Part shown: piece by piece, positions 48,390 through 57,087 of the stretch | Position numbering within the stretch: the stretch's first letter is position 1 | How the letters are laid out: each line of letters opens with the position of its first letter | NCBI RefSeq assembly: GCF_001610975.1 | Contig: NZ_CP013342.1 | Span: forward strand, 2,985,001 to 3,049,000 | Direction of reading: 5' to 3' | Length of the DNA: 64,000 nucleotides | Origin: Sphingopyxis terrae subsp. terrae NBRC 15098 | GTDB taxonomy: Bacteria > Pseudomonadota > Alphaproteobacteria > Sphingomonadales > Sphingomonadaceae | Program-made: the position numbers and the translations under genes | The notes under the pieces: generated by a model | Databases searched by the model: none | The model's input: only the letters and a program-made list of their open reading frames with translations | What the model was told of the DNA's origin: nothing

Positions 48390-50657
48390 ATGGCCGAAGG
48401 CAAGCCCCGCTACACCCCCTACAAGCAGCCCGCGGGCGGATGGGGCGCCGCCGCGGCCACCGCAAAAGTGCTGCTCGAACAAAGCGTCGTTACCAAGGGA
48501 TCGCGCGCGCTGCTGTCGATGAACCAACCGGGCGGTTTCAAATGTCCGAGCTGCGCCTTTCCTGATGCGAGTTGCACCAAGAAGCTGGAATTCTGCGAGA
48601 ATGGGGCCAAGGCGCTCGCGCATGAGGCGACGAAATTCCGGGTCACGCGCGACTTCTTCGCGGCGTACAGCGTCACCGAGCTCATGGCGCAGTCGGACTA
48701 TTGGCTCGAGATGCAGGGGCGGCTCACCGAGCCGATGCGCTATGACGCCGCGACCGACCATTATGTGCCGGTGAGCTGGGACGACGCCTTTGCGCTGATC
48801 GGCCGGCACCTGCGCGCGCTCGACGATCCCGACCAGGCCGAATTCTATACCTCCGGTCGCACTCCGAACGAGGCGGCGTTCCTTTATTCGATCTTCGTGC
48901 GCGAGTTCGGCACCAACAATTTTCCCGATTGTTCGAACATGTGCCATGAGCCGACGAGCCGCGGCCTGCCGCCCGCGATCGGGGTGGGCAAAGGGACGGT
49001 GATCCTCGACGATTTCGACCATGCCGAGGCCATCTTCGTGATCGGACAGAACCCCGGCACCAACGCGCCGCGCATGATGACCTGCCTCGTCGAAGCGCGG
49101 CGGCGCGGGGTTCCGATTGTCGCGGTCAATCCGATGCCCGAACGCGCGCTGATCCGCTTCACCGAGCCGCAGGACATCGCGCAGATGGCGACCTTCGGCT
49201 CGACGCCGATCGCCAGCGAATTCGTGCATGTGAAGATCGGCGGCGATCTTGCGCTGATCAAGGGCATGATGCGCGCGATGTTCGAGCGCGAAGCCGCGGG
49301 CGAAACGATCTTCGACCATGATTTCATCGCCGAGCATACCGAAGGCTTCGAGGAACTGCGCGACGATATCATGGCGCAGGACTGGGGCGAGATGGTCGCG
49401 GTGTCGGGCATTTCGGAAGAGCAGATTCGCCGATGCGCCGAAGTCTATATCCGCTCCAACGCCACGATCATCTGTTACGGCATGGGGCTGACCCAGCATC
49501 AACTGGGATCGCGGCTGCTCCAGCAAGTTGCGGCGCTGCTGCTGCTCAAGGGCAATTACGGCAAGCCCGGCGCCGGCATCTCCCCGATCCGCGGCCATTC
49601 GAACGTGCAGGGCGATCGCACCGTCGGCATCGACGAAAAGCCGACCGAGGCTTATCTCGATCGCGTGCGCGATGTCTTCGGCTTCGAGCCGCCGCGCGCA
49701 CACGGCCATCACACCGTCGAATCGGTCGAGGCGATGATGGCGGGCACCGCGAAGGTCTTCATCGGGCTGGGCGGCAATTTCGTGCGCGCGGTGCCCGATA
49801 CCGACCGCGCCTATGACGCGATGCGCAAGCTGGACCTGACCGTCGGCATCGCGACCAAGCTCAACCGCGGGCATCTGGTGCATGGCAAGGATGCGCTCAT
49901 CCTGCCGGTCATCGCGCGATCCGAACGCATCGAAACCGCGGCGGGCGAGCAATTCGTCACGATCGAGGATTCGATGTCGAACGTCACCGCCTCGGGCGGG
50001 GTGCTCGATCCGGCGAGCGAACATCTGTTGCCGGAGGTCGAGATCGTCTGCCGCATGGCAATGGCGGCCTTGCCGGACAGCAAGGTCGATTGGGCGAGCT
50101 ATATCGACGATTATGCCCGCATCCGCGACCGGATCGCCGATGTCTATCCTGCCGTCTACGCCGATTTCGGCGAGCGCATCAAAGCGCCCAAAGGCTTTCA
50201 TCTCGACATCGCGCCGCGGCGGCGCGCGTGGCTGACCCCGAACGGGAAAGCCAACTTCCTGCCGCTGCCCGGACTGCACGTCGATGCGCCGGTCGAGGAT
50301 CCCGGCATGCTGCGGCTGGCGACGGTGCGATCGCACGATCAGTTCAACACGACGATCTACAGCTATAATGATCGCTATCGCGGCGTGTACAACGACCGGA
50401 TGGTGGTGTTCATGAATGCCGAGGACATGGCGGCGCGCGGCTTGGCCGAAGGCGCGAAGATCACGCTGGAAACGATCAGCACCGACGGCATCGTGCGGCG
50501 GGTCGAGGGGCTGACCGCGATCGACTATCCGATGCCGGCAGGTTCCATCGCGGGCTATTATCCCGAACTCAACCCGCTGCTGCCGCTCGCCTATTATGAC
50601 CCGATCAGCGGCTGTCCGGCGGCAAAGTCGATCCCGGTGCGGGTCGTCGGCGCCTAA
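48390..50657 (+). CDS. FdhF/YdeP-family molybdopterin oxidoreductase
   Basis: A 755-residue molybdenum or tungsten bis-MGD enzyme. Near the N terminus Cys52, Cys55, Cys62 and Cys69 (CPSCAFPDASC, EFCENG) form a cluster-like site; SGRTPNEAAF is the usual oxidoreductase motif, and PDCSNMCHEPTS holds Cys185 where formate dehydrogenases have the metal-binding (seleno)cysteine. GKPGAGISPIRGHSNVQG is typical of the FdhF/YdeP branch. Function is not settled: formate oxidation or an acid-resistance oxidoreductase. FdhD and MobA encoded opposite support a cysteine-ligated MGD cofactor. No partner electron-transfer subunit is present. Start at 48390 (MAEGK) preferred over 48342. Confidence 0.9.
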   Translation: MAEGKPRYTPYKQPAGGWGAAAATAKVLLEQSVVTKGSRALLSMNQPGGFKCPSCAFPDASCTKKLEFCENGAKALAHEATKFRVTRDFFAAYSVTELMAQSDYWLEMQGRLTEPMRYDAATDHYVPVSWDDAFALIGRHLRALDDPDQAEFYTSGRTPNEAAFLYSIFVREFGTNNFPDCSNMCHEPTSRGLPPAIGVGKGTVILDDFDHAEAIFVIGQNPGTNAPRMMTCLVEARRRGVPIVAVNPMPERALIRFTEPQDIAQMATFGSTPIASEFVHVKIGGDLALIKGMMRAMFEREAAGETIFDHDFIAEHTEGFEELRDDIMAQDWGEMVAVSGISEEQIRRCAEVYIRSNATIICYGMGLTQHQLGSRLLQQVAALLLLKGNYGKPGAGISPIRGHSNVQGDRTVGIDEKPTEAYLDRVRDVFGFEPPRAHGHHTVESVEAMMAGTAKVFIGLGGNFVRAVPDTDRAYDAMRKLDLTVGIATKLNRGHLVHGKDALILPVIARSERIETAAGEQFVTIEDSMSNVTASGGVLDPASEHLLPEVEIVCRMAMAALPDSKVDWASYIDDYARIRDRIADVYPAVYADFGERIKAPKGFHLDIAPRRRAWLTPNGKANFLPLPGLHVDAPVEDPGMLRLATVRSHDQFNTTIYSYNDRYRGVYNDRMVVFMNAEDMAARGLAEGAKITLETISTDGIVRRVEGLTAIDYPMPAGSIAGYYPELNPLLPLAYYDPISGCPAAKSIPVRVVGA

Positions 50658-51172
50658 GCGAAACGATCGAGATCGGGCGGTCGGTTGATGTTCGGCAGTT
50701 CGACATCGCTCTCGACCGCACGCGCACCGATGCGGCGGGCGAAGCTGCGCACCGACCGGTCGTCCTCTTCGCTGAGAAGCGCGTCGAGCAGCGTCAGCGC
50801 CTGCACCGGCCACAGACCGATAACCGGCTGCGCGGCGACAAACGCGGGCGGCGGGGCAAGCAGGTCGCGCAGATTCGCGGGTAGCCGCAAGCAGTCGACC
50901 GGCACCGTCAGCACCGCATCGAAGCCTTCGTTTGCGGCATAAGAAAGCGCCCCGGCGATGCCGCCGAGCGGGCCGAGGCCGGGCTGCGGCCGGTCGGGTA
51001 TCGCGGCGACGCGCCCGTTTTCGCGCCCGACGATGACGATCCGGTCGCATTGCGGCTTCAGCGCCGCGACGGCATGATCGAGGAGCGTCGTGCCGCCCAA
51101 GAGCGCCTGCGCCTTGTCCGAGCCGAAGCGGCGCGACTGCCCGCCGGCGAGCACCGCGCCGAGCAGCCTCAT
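50654..51172 (-). CDS. mobA: Molybdenum cofactor guanylyltransferase
   Basis: A 172-residue MobA, joining GMP to molybdopterin to give MGD. The nucleotide-binding loop is LAGGQSRRFGSDKAQ, followed by DRIVIVGRE and LTVPVDCLRLP. It is a little shorter than the E. coli protein but complete. Its ATG overlaps the fdhD stop and its stop overlaps the end of the convergent molybdoenzyme gene by four bases, linking cofactor supply with the enzyme. Confidence 0.92.
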   Translation of the reverse strand: MRLLGAVLAGGQSRRFGSDKAQALLGGTTLLDHAVAALKPQCDRIVIVGRENGRVAAIPDRPQPGLGPLGGIAGALSYAANEGFDAVLTVPVDCLRLPANLRDLLAPPPAFVAAQPVIGLWPVQALTLLDALLSEEDDRSVRSFARRIGARAVESDVELPNINRPPDLDRFA

Positions 51173-51981
51173 GCGATCATGCCCTGCGCGTCGGAGATGA
51201 TAAGGGCATTGTCGGCGCGCGCCAGCGAGACGAGCGTCAGCCCGGCCGATGCGGCGCGCTCGGCGGCCAGGCTGGTGGGCGCCGAGATGGTGACGAGCAT
51301 CGGGCAACCCGCGCGCACCGTCTTTTCGACCAGTTCATAGCTGCAGCGCGCCGACAGCAGGATGAAGCCGCCCGCCGGATCGGTAGCGCCGCGCGCGAGC
51401 GCACCGACAAGCTTGTCGAGCGCATTGTGCCGGCCGACATCTTCACGAACGAGCAGAATGTCGCCATCGGGGTCGCAGAAAGCGGCGGCGTGAGCGGCGC
51501 CGGTCGCACGCCCGAGCGGTTGCCGCTCGGGGAGCGCCGCAAGCGCGCGCGCGATCGCCGCGCGCGGCACGGTGACGCGCGCGGTCACGGGGGGCAGCGG
51601 GCGCAGCACCGCGTCGATATTTTCGAGGCCGCACAGGCCGCAACTGCTCTCGCTCACGCGCGTCCGGGCGCGGTCGAGCGCGCGCGCGGCGCAAGCGGGG
51701 GAAAGCCAGAGTCGCAGCGCTTGGCCGCCGGGAACCGGCTGCGCGTCGATCCGGTCGATCTGCGCTGCCGTATCGACGAACCCCTCGGCCAGTGCAAATC
51801 CGACGCCGAAATCTTCGAGATCGGCGGGCGTCGCCATCATCACGGCATAGGCGAGCCCCTGAACCTCGATCGAGACCGGCATTTCGACCGCGATCATGCG
51901 CTCGATGTCGGCATCGCCCGCCACCCCCAGACCCATCCGGCGCACCGGGCGCGGAAGGAAGGGCGGGGTATCGGCCATCAA
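51169..51981 (-). CDS. fdhD: Formate dehydrogenase accessory sulfurtransferase FdhD
   Basis: A 270-residue FdhD, which takes sulfur from IscS and inserts it into the bis-MGD cofactor of formate dehydrogenases. The sulfur-carrying cysteines are in SSCGLCG (Cys114, Cys117), and LVREDVGRHNALDKLVG is the family's cofactor-binding motif. Starts at 51981 or 51978; the first overlaps the preceding dehydrogenase stop. Its place next to mobA and opposite the FdhF/YdeP-like gene supports that enzyme as its client. Confidence 0.94.
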   Translation of the reverse strand: MMADTPPFLPRPVRRMGLGVAGDADIERMIAVEMPVSIEVQGLAYAVMMATPADLEDFGVGFALAEGFVDTAAQIDRIDAQPVPGGQALRLWLSPACAARALDRARTRVSESSCGLCGLENIDAVLRPLPPVTARVTVPRAAIARALAALPERQPLGRATGAAHAAAFCDPDGDILLVREDVGRHNALDKLVGALARGATDPAGGFILLSARCSYELVEKTVRAGCPMLVTISAPTSLAAERAASAGLTLVSLARADNALIISDAQGMIA

Positions 51982-53150
51982 TAGGACCGCAGCATGCCGA
52001 GGACATGCTCGGCGAGGAAGGAGAGGATGAGGTTCGTCGAGATCGGCGCGACCTGATAGAGGCGCGTCTCGCGGAACTTGCGCTCGACGTCATATTCCTC
52101 GGCAAAGCCGAAGCCGCCGTGGGTCTGGATGCAGACATTGCCGGCTTCGACCGACGCGTCGGCGGCGAGCATCTTTGCCATATTGGCCTCCGCGCCGTTG
52201 GGCTGTGCGGCTTCATAGAGCCGGGCGGCTTCGTGAACCATCAATTCGGCGGCGCGCATATTGGCATAGGCACGGGCGATCGGGAAGGAGATGCCCTGGT
52301 TCTGGCCAATCGCGCGGCCGAAAACATGGCGTTCGTTCGCATAGTCGGCGGACTTCCGGATGAACCATTTGGCGTCGCCGACACATTCGGCGGCGATCAA
52401 CGTCCGTTCGGCGTTCATGCCCGAGAGGATGTAACGGAAGCCTTTTCCTTCCTCGCCCAACAGGTTGGCGACCGGAATGCGCATATTGTCGAAGAAGACC
52501 TCGGTCGTCGCATGATTCATCATCGTGCGGATCGGGCGGATGGTGAGCGACCCGTCGGCCAGCGCCTTTTTCATGTCGACGATGAAGGTCGAGAGGCCTT
52601 CGGTCTTTTTCGCCGCCTGATCCTTGGGGGTCGTGCGCGCGAGGAGCAGCATCAGGTCGCTATGCTCGGCGCGGCTGGTCCAGATTTTCTGGCCGTTCAC
52701 GACATAATCGTCGCCATCGCGCACCGCGACGGTGCGCAGCGCGGTCGTGTCGGTGCCGCTCGTCGGCTCGGTGACGCCGAAGGCTTGCAGGCGCAACTCG
52801 CCGGTTGCAATTTTGGGCAGATAGGCTTGCTTCTGTTCTTCCGACCCGTGGCGCAGGATCGACCCCATGATGTACATCTGCGCATGGCAGGCGCCGCCAT
52901 TGCAGCCTTCGGCTTGGATCGTCTCGAGGATCGCCGCCGCCGCCGACAGGCCGAGCCCCGATCCGCCATATTCTTCGGGGATCAGCACCGAGAGATAGCC
53001 CGCGTCGGTCAGAGCCTTGACGAAGGCGGTGGGATATTCGCGCCTTACGTCGAGTTCGCGCCAATATTCGCCCGGAAACTCGGCGCACAGCCGCCGCACG
53101 CCCTCACGAATCTCGGGAAAATGCTCGCTGTCATAGGGGCTGAGCTGCAT
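51978..53150 (-). CDS. Acyl-CoA dehydrogenase
   Basis: A 390-residue acyl-CoA dehydrogenase with YLSVLIPEEYGGSGLGLS, AFGVTEPTSGTDTTALRT, KIWTSRAEHSDLM and C-terminal THGGFGFAEEYDVERKFRETRLYQV. The tail near the usual catalytic glutamate reads APISTNLI, without the common YEGT, so the base may lie elsewhere, as in isovaleryl-CoA- or FadE-type variants. Substrate unknown. It precedes fdhD and mobA on one strand with overlapping codons, an unexplained pairing. Confidence 0.9.
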   Translation of the reverse strand: MQLSPYDSEHFPEIREGVRRLCAEFPGEYWRELDVRREYPTAFVKALTDAGYLSVLIPEEYGGSGLGLSAAAAILETIQAEGCNGGACHAQMYIMGSILRHGSEEQKQAYLPKIATGELRLQAFGVTEPTSGTDTTALRTVAVRDGDDYVVNGQKIWTSRAEHSDLMLLLARTTPKDQAAKKTEGLSTFIVDMKKALADGSLTIRPIRTMMNHATTEVFFDNMRIPVANLLGEEGKGFRYILSGMNAERTLIAAECVGDAKWFIRKSADYANERHVFGRAIGQNQGISFPIARAYANMRAAELMVHEAARLYEAAQPNGAEANMAKMLAADASVEAGNVCIQTHGGFGFAEEYDVERKFRETRLYQVAPISTNLILSFLAEHVLGMLRSY

Positions 53151-53242
53151 CGTCGCTGGTCCAATCCTCTCTTTGCTTCGCGCCGCTTATGCCGAAGCGC
53201 CGCGCCGCCGCAACCATCAAGCGTGAGAGGGAGGGCGGCCGA
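53151..53242. other. Short intergenic gap
   Basis: Ninety-two GC-rich bases between two leftward genes. It probably holds the promoter of the dehydrogenase-fdhD-mobA unit; no distinctive site seen. Confidence 0.3.
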
Positions 53243-54703
53243 TCACTCGGCCTCGGTGCTCAACCCCAGCGCCGGGATGCCTATCGACCGGCGTCCGCCG
53301 AAATCCGACCGCACCACCACCGCGCCCTGCCGCTCCATATATTCGACGAGGCGGCGGACCCGGCCCGGCGAGCGCGTGCCATAAGCCGCGCCGAGCGCAT
53401 CGTCGTCCGGGCAGGGCGATCCCTCCATCGCGGCGCGCCCGATCAGCAGGAAGGGCGCGAGCATGTCGTCGGGCAGGCGCGCCGCCGCGTCGAGCAGGTC
53501 GTGCCATTGCGGCTCGGCGGGATCGAAGATGCCCGCCTTCGCGAGCGCGAAGCGGCGCCGGAACTGCGCAAGGTCGAGCGGCACCTGCCGCAGCTTCTGC
53601 ATCCGGCAGCGCACCGAAAAATCCTGATAGAGAAAGGATTCGGCATGAAAGCCGCACGCCGGGTCGGCGAGCATGTCGCGCAGCGCCGCGATGACCACGG
53701 GTTCGGGATCGATCGCCGGTGCCGGCTCCGACGGCGGGCCGTCGTCGATGGGCGATGTGGCGTCTTCGGCGGGGACGACGAAGCGCTCCATCAACTCCTG
53801 GGCCGCGACCGGGCGTGGGGCCGGGGCGGGGTGCGGCACGGGTTGGGCGTCGAGATTGGCGAAGAGCATCGTCTGCATATCGGCCGGCTCGGCGCTTGGC
53901 AGCGGCAACAGGCTGTGCGTGCCTGCGCGCGTCGCGGTGCGGGTCGAGCCGATACGGATCGATACCGGCCGCCGCGTGATCGCGGGACCAAGGCCGAGAA
54001 AGCAGCCGCGGTCGAGGTCGCGTATCTGCTCGGCCTGGCGGCGCTCCATGCCGAGCAGGTCGGCGGCGCGCGCCATGTCGATGTCGAGGAAGGTGCGCCC
54101 CATCAGGAAATTGCTCGCCTCCGCGGCAACATTCTTGGCGAGCTTTGCGAGCCGCTGCGTCGCGATGGCGCCGGCGAGGCCGCGCTTGCGGCCGCGGCAC
54201 ATCAAATTGGTCATCGCCGACAGCGAGGCGCGCCGGACCGCGTCGGATACTTCGCCCGCCGCGCTCGGCGCGAACATCTGGGCTTCGTCGACGACGACGA
54301 GCGCCGGGAACCAGTGTGCGCGCGGCGCATCGAACAAGGCGTTCAGGAAGACCGCGACGCAGCTCATCTGCGCCTCGATCTCCAGCGTGTCGAGGCTGAG
54401 GACGACCGAGGCGCGGTGTTCGCGGATGCGCGCGCCCATCGCCGCGATTTCGGCCTCGCTATAATCGCCTGCGTTGACGACGATGTGCGAATATTGGTCG
54501 GCGAGGGTGACGAAATCGCCCTCGGGATCGATCACGATCTGCTGGACGAGTCCCGCGCTTTCTTCGAGGAGGCGGCGGAGCAGGTGCGATTTGCCCGAAC
54601 CCGAATTGCCCTGGACCAACAGGCGCGTCGCCAGCAATTCCTGGACATTGACATGAACGGGCCGCTGCGCGCCGTCGATTCCGATTTCGATGCTGTTGTC
54701 CAC
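53243..54703 (-). CDS. HerA/DUF87-like ATP-binding protein
   Basis: A 486-residue P-loop ATPase from the GTG at 54703 (VDNSIEIGID). Walker A is VQGNSGSGKSHLL, Walker B is ALVVVDEAQMFAP, and an arginine/glutamine sensor lies in RGRKRGLAGAIATQRL. This is the HerA/FtsK-like DUF87 layout, a hexameric DNA pump in known members. Residues 290-370 are a proline-rich linker, followed by a winged-helix-like C-terminal domain (RSPGRVRRLVEYMERQGAVVV). No NurA nuclease or other defence partner lies beside it, so its role is open. An ATG at 54739 is the alternative start. Confidence 0.85.
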   Translation of the reverse strand: MDNSIEIGIDGAQRPVHVNVQELLATRLLVQGNSGSGKSHLLRRLLEESAGLVQQIVIDPEGDFVTLADQYSHIVVNAGDYSEAEIAAMGARIREHRASVVLSLDTLEIEAQMSCVAVFLNALFDAPRAHWFPALVVVDEAQMFAPSAAGEVSDAVRRASLSAMTNLMCRGRKRGLAGAIATQRLAKLAKNVAAEASNFLMGRTFLDIDMARAADLLGMERRQAEQIRDLDRGCFLGLGPAITRRPVSIRIGSTRTATRAGTHSLLPLPSAEPADMQTMLFANLDAQPVPHPAPAPRPVAAQELMERFVVPAEDATSPIDDGPPSEPAPAIDPEPVVIAALRDMLADPACGFHAESFLYQDFSVRCRMQKLRQVPLDLAQFRRRFALAKAGIFDPAEPQWHDLLDAAARLPDDMLAPFLLIGRAAMEGSPCPDDDALGAAYGTRSPGRVRRLVEYMERQGAVVVRSDFGGRRSIGIPALGLSTEAE

Positions 54704-54773
54704 TGCGCAGCCCCTAACGAGGCGCCCGCGCCGTGACAACCGGGCTCGGCGTCCGGCGACGGCGCTCGCCTTG

Positions 54774-56051
54774 TCAGCGGATGATCGTCCCGCCTTTCAT
54801 CACATGATCGATCCGTTCGAGGACGCGGATATCGGTCAGCGGGTCGGCCTTCACCGCGATCAGGTCGCCATAGCGGCCCGGCGCCACCGCGCCGACATCG
54901 CTACGGCCCATTTCTTCCGAAGCGCGGCCGGTCGCGGCCTGGATCGCCTGCATCGGCGTCATGCCATAACGGACCATATAGGCGAATTGCCGCGCGTTGA
55001 GCCCGTGCGGATAGACCCCCGCGTCGGTCGCGAAGCCGATCTTGATTCCCAATTCGACGGCCCGCCTGAACGCCGCGCGCTGCGTGTCGGTGGTTTCGCG
55101 ATTCTTGCGCAAATATTCCTCGGGCCAACCCTCTTTCGTCCCGATGTCGTTGATGTAATCGCCGTTGTAGATGTCCATCGCGAGCCAGGTGCCGTGCGCC
55201 TTCGCCATTTGCAGCGCCTCTTCGTCGACGAGGCTTGCATGCTCGATGCTGTCGACCCCGGCACGGATCGCATTCTTGATCCCTTCGGCGCCATGCGCGT
55301 GAGCCGTGACGCGCTTGCCGCGTGCGTGGGCGACCGTCACGACGGCGCGAAGCTGATCCTCGGTGAGTTCGGGCGCACCGGGTTCGGTGCCGATCGCCAG
55401 CACCGCGCCGGTCGCAATCGTCTTGATGAAATCGGCGCCATGATCGAGCAGAAAGGCGGTCTTGTCCGCCGCCTCTTCGGGCGTCGCGGCGACTCCCAGC
55501 CGCATATCGGGCGGGAGCTGGTCATTGGGGACGACGCCGTTGAGTTCGCCGCCGCCGCCGGGGATGGTGATATAGGCGCCCGCGACCCGCATGCGCGGCC
55601 CCGGTACATCGCCGCGGTCGATCGCATTGCGGAGCGCGAGATCGGTCAGCCCGCGATAGGTGCCGACGTCGCGCACGCTGGTGAAGCCGGCGTCGAGCGT
55701 CACGCGTGCGTTGCGCGCGCCGACGAGCGCGGTTTCGGCGGGCGAGGCCTTCATCGGTGCGGCAAGATCGGCGCTCTGCCCCAGATCGGCGAGGTGCGTG
55801 TGCAGGTCGATCAGCCCGGGCAGCACGGTATAGGCCGACCAGTCGACGACCTGCGCGCCGTCGGGCGCCTTGCCGCACGGCGCGACCGCGACGATATGCT
55901 CGTCGGCGATGGTGATGCACTGGCCGGTGCGAACGGTGTCGGTCAGCCCGTCGATCAGGCGCCCGGCCTTTACATAGATGCTTGCCGCCGAAGCGGGCGC
56001 GGATGCCGCCGCCAGCGCGGCGATCAGAGCGAAACGTTGAAGGTGTCGCAC
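54774..56051 (-). CDS. Secreted amidohydrolase, imidazolonepropionase-like
   Basis: A 425-residue metal-dependent hydrolase with signal peptide (MRHLQRFALIAALAAASAPASA). The first metal motif is GLIDLHTHLA, a carboxylated-lysine candidate lies in FIKTIATG, and HAHG, SIEHAS and FATDAGV supply the remaining His and Asp ligands. Members of this subgroup hydrolyse dipeptides such as Xaa-Pro or Xaa-Arg, or xenobiotic amides. Likely periplasmic. Its ATG is 28 bases inside the end of the upstream zinc peptidase gene, so the two are coupled. Confidence 0.92.
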   Translation of the reverse strand: MRHLQRFALIAALAAASAPASAASIYVKAGRLIDGLTDTVRTGQCITIADEHIVAVAPCGKAPDGAQVVDWSAYTVLPGLIDLHTHLADLGQSADLAAPMKASPAETALVGARNARVTLDAGFTSVRDVGTYRGLTDLALRNAIDRGDVPGPRMRVAGAYITIPGGGGELNGVVPNDQLPPDMRLGVAATPEEAADKTAFLLDHGADFIKTIATGAVLAIGTEPGAPELTEDQLRAVVTVAHARGKRVTAHAHGAEGIKNAIRAGVDSIEHASLVDEEALQMAKAHGTWLAMDIYNGDYINDIGTKEGWPEEYLRKNRETTDTQRAAFRRAVELGIKIGFATDAGVYPHGLNARQFAYMVRYGMTPMQAIQAATGRASEEMGRSDVGAVAPGRYGDLIAVKADPLTDIRVLERIDHVMKGGTIIR

Positions 56052-56929
56052 TGGCGCGGATCTCCGGTTTCCAGGCCGCGGCGCAGCCAGCTCATGCGCT
56101 GTTCGCTCGTGCCGTGGGTGAAACTTTCAGGAACGGGACGCTGCCCGGCCGAGCGCATCAGCGTATCGTCGCCGATCGCGTTGGCGGCGCGCATCGCTTC
56201 TTCCATATCGCCGGGTTCCATCACCGGCTGACCGTCCTTCGTCCGCGCGCGATTGGCCCAGACGCCGGCGTAGCAGTCGGCCTGCAGCTCCATGCGAACC
56301 TGCAGTGCATTGCCCTCGGCCTGTGACGATCGCGCCTGCATCTGGCGAACCTTGTCCGAAATGCCGGTCAGCGTCTGGATGTGGTGACCGACCTCGTGCG
56401 CGACGACATAGGCCTGCGCCGCATCGCCGGCGGCGCCGAAACGGCTGGCCAGTTCGTTGAAGAAGTTGGTGTCGAGATAGACGCCCTGATCGGCGGGGCA
56501 GTAGAAGGGCCCCATCGCCGCCTGCGCCGCGCCGCAGCCCGACCGGTTTTCGTCGGTGAAGAAATTGAGCGTCGGCTTGCGATAGCCGTCGACGAGCTGA
56601 CCCCAGACCTGATGCGTCGAGCCGAAGACGTTGCAGGCGAATTTCTCCGCCGCCGTGTCGCAGGCAACCCCCTGCGGTGCGCCGCGGCTTTGTGCCATCG
56701 GGTCGGCGCTTCCGCCCCCGGTGCTGAGCAGGCTGGCGCCGGGACCGAGAAAGACGAAGGCGAGCACGCCGAGCAGCAGGATGGTCCCGCAGCCCATCTT
56801 GCGTCCGAGCAGCATCGGCAGCAGGCCGACGAGCAATCCGCCCATGCCGCCGCCCCCGCCGCCGAATCCGCCTCCGCCGCGACCGAGATCGCGAATGTCG
56901 TCGCCGGGATCATAATCGTCGAGGCGCAT
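56024..56929 (-). CDS. Neutral zinc metallopeptidase, YpfJ family
   Basis: A 301-residue membrane-anchored zincin. A glycine-rich cytoplasmic start (GRGGGGFGGGGGGMGG) precedes one span at about residues 47-65; the periplasmic domain has the active site AYVVAHEVGHHIQ (HEVGH at 178-182), the third ligand in MELQADCYAG, and a conserved end QRMSWLRRGLETGD. Substrates of the family are unknown. The start at 56929 (MRLDDYDPGDD) fits the family; the longer frame to 57043 does not. First gene of a two-gene leftward unit. Confidence 0.94.
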   Translation of the reverse strand: MRLDDYDPGDDIRDLGRGGGGFGGGGGGMGGLLVGLLPMLLGRKMGCGTILLLGVLAFVFLGPGASLLSTGGGSADPMAQSRGAPQGVACDTAAEKFACNVFGSTHQVWGQLVDGYRKPTLNFFTDENRSGCGAAQAAMGPFYCPADQGVYLDTNFFNELASRFGAAGDAAQAYVVAHEVGHHIQTLTGISDKVRQMQARSSQAEGNALQVRMELQADCYAGVWANRARTKDGQPVMEPGDMEEAMRAANAIGDDTLMRSAGQRPVPESFTHGTSEQRMSWLRRGLETGDPRQCDTFNVSL

Positions 56930-57087
56930 GCCTGTCTCCGCCGTCAAAGCCTTGTCGTAAAACGGTTGTGGCAGCAGCACCCCGCAATTGGAAGGGGATT
57001 CGCGCTGCACAGCACCCTTGCATTGTTCGCTGTTGCGGCGCACAAAAGACGCGGGTGCCGACCCAGAAGAGGATCGTTTCCGAGTCC
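56930..57087. other. Divergent region between zinc peptidase and patatin genes
   Basis: About 158 bases with promoters expected for both directions. I see no clear operator. A GTG at 57055 in the patatin frame could shorten this gap. Confidence 0.3.

Noticed and set aside
47544-51050. A 1168-codon leftward open frame opposite iclR and the molybdoenzyme gene
   Set aside because: It is an arginine/histidine/aspartate-rich mirror of real coding sequence produced by high GC third positions; it has no domain and overlaps well-supported genes.
53243-54703. A phage-defence island around the HerA-like ATPase
   Set aside because: All neighbours are metabolic or envelope genes; no nuclease, Sir2, reverse transcriptase or other defence partner is adjacent.
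54690-56231. A 513-codon rightward open frame opposite the amidohydrolase gene
   Set aside because: Antisense shadow of a signal-peptide-bearing hydrolase with full metal-binding motifs.
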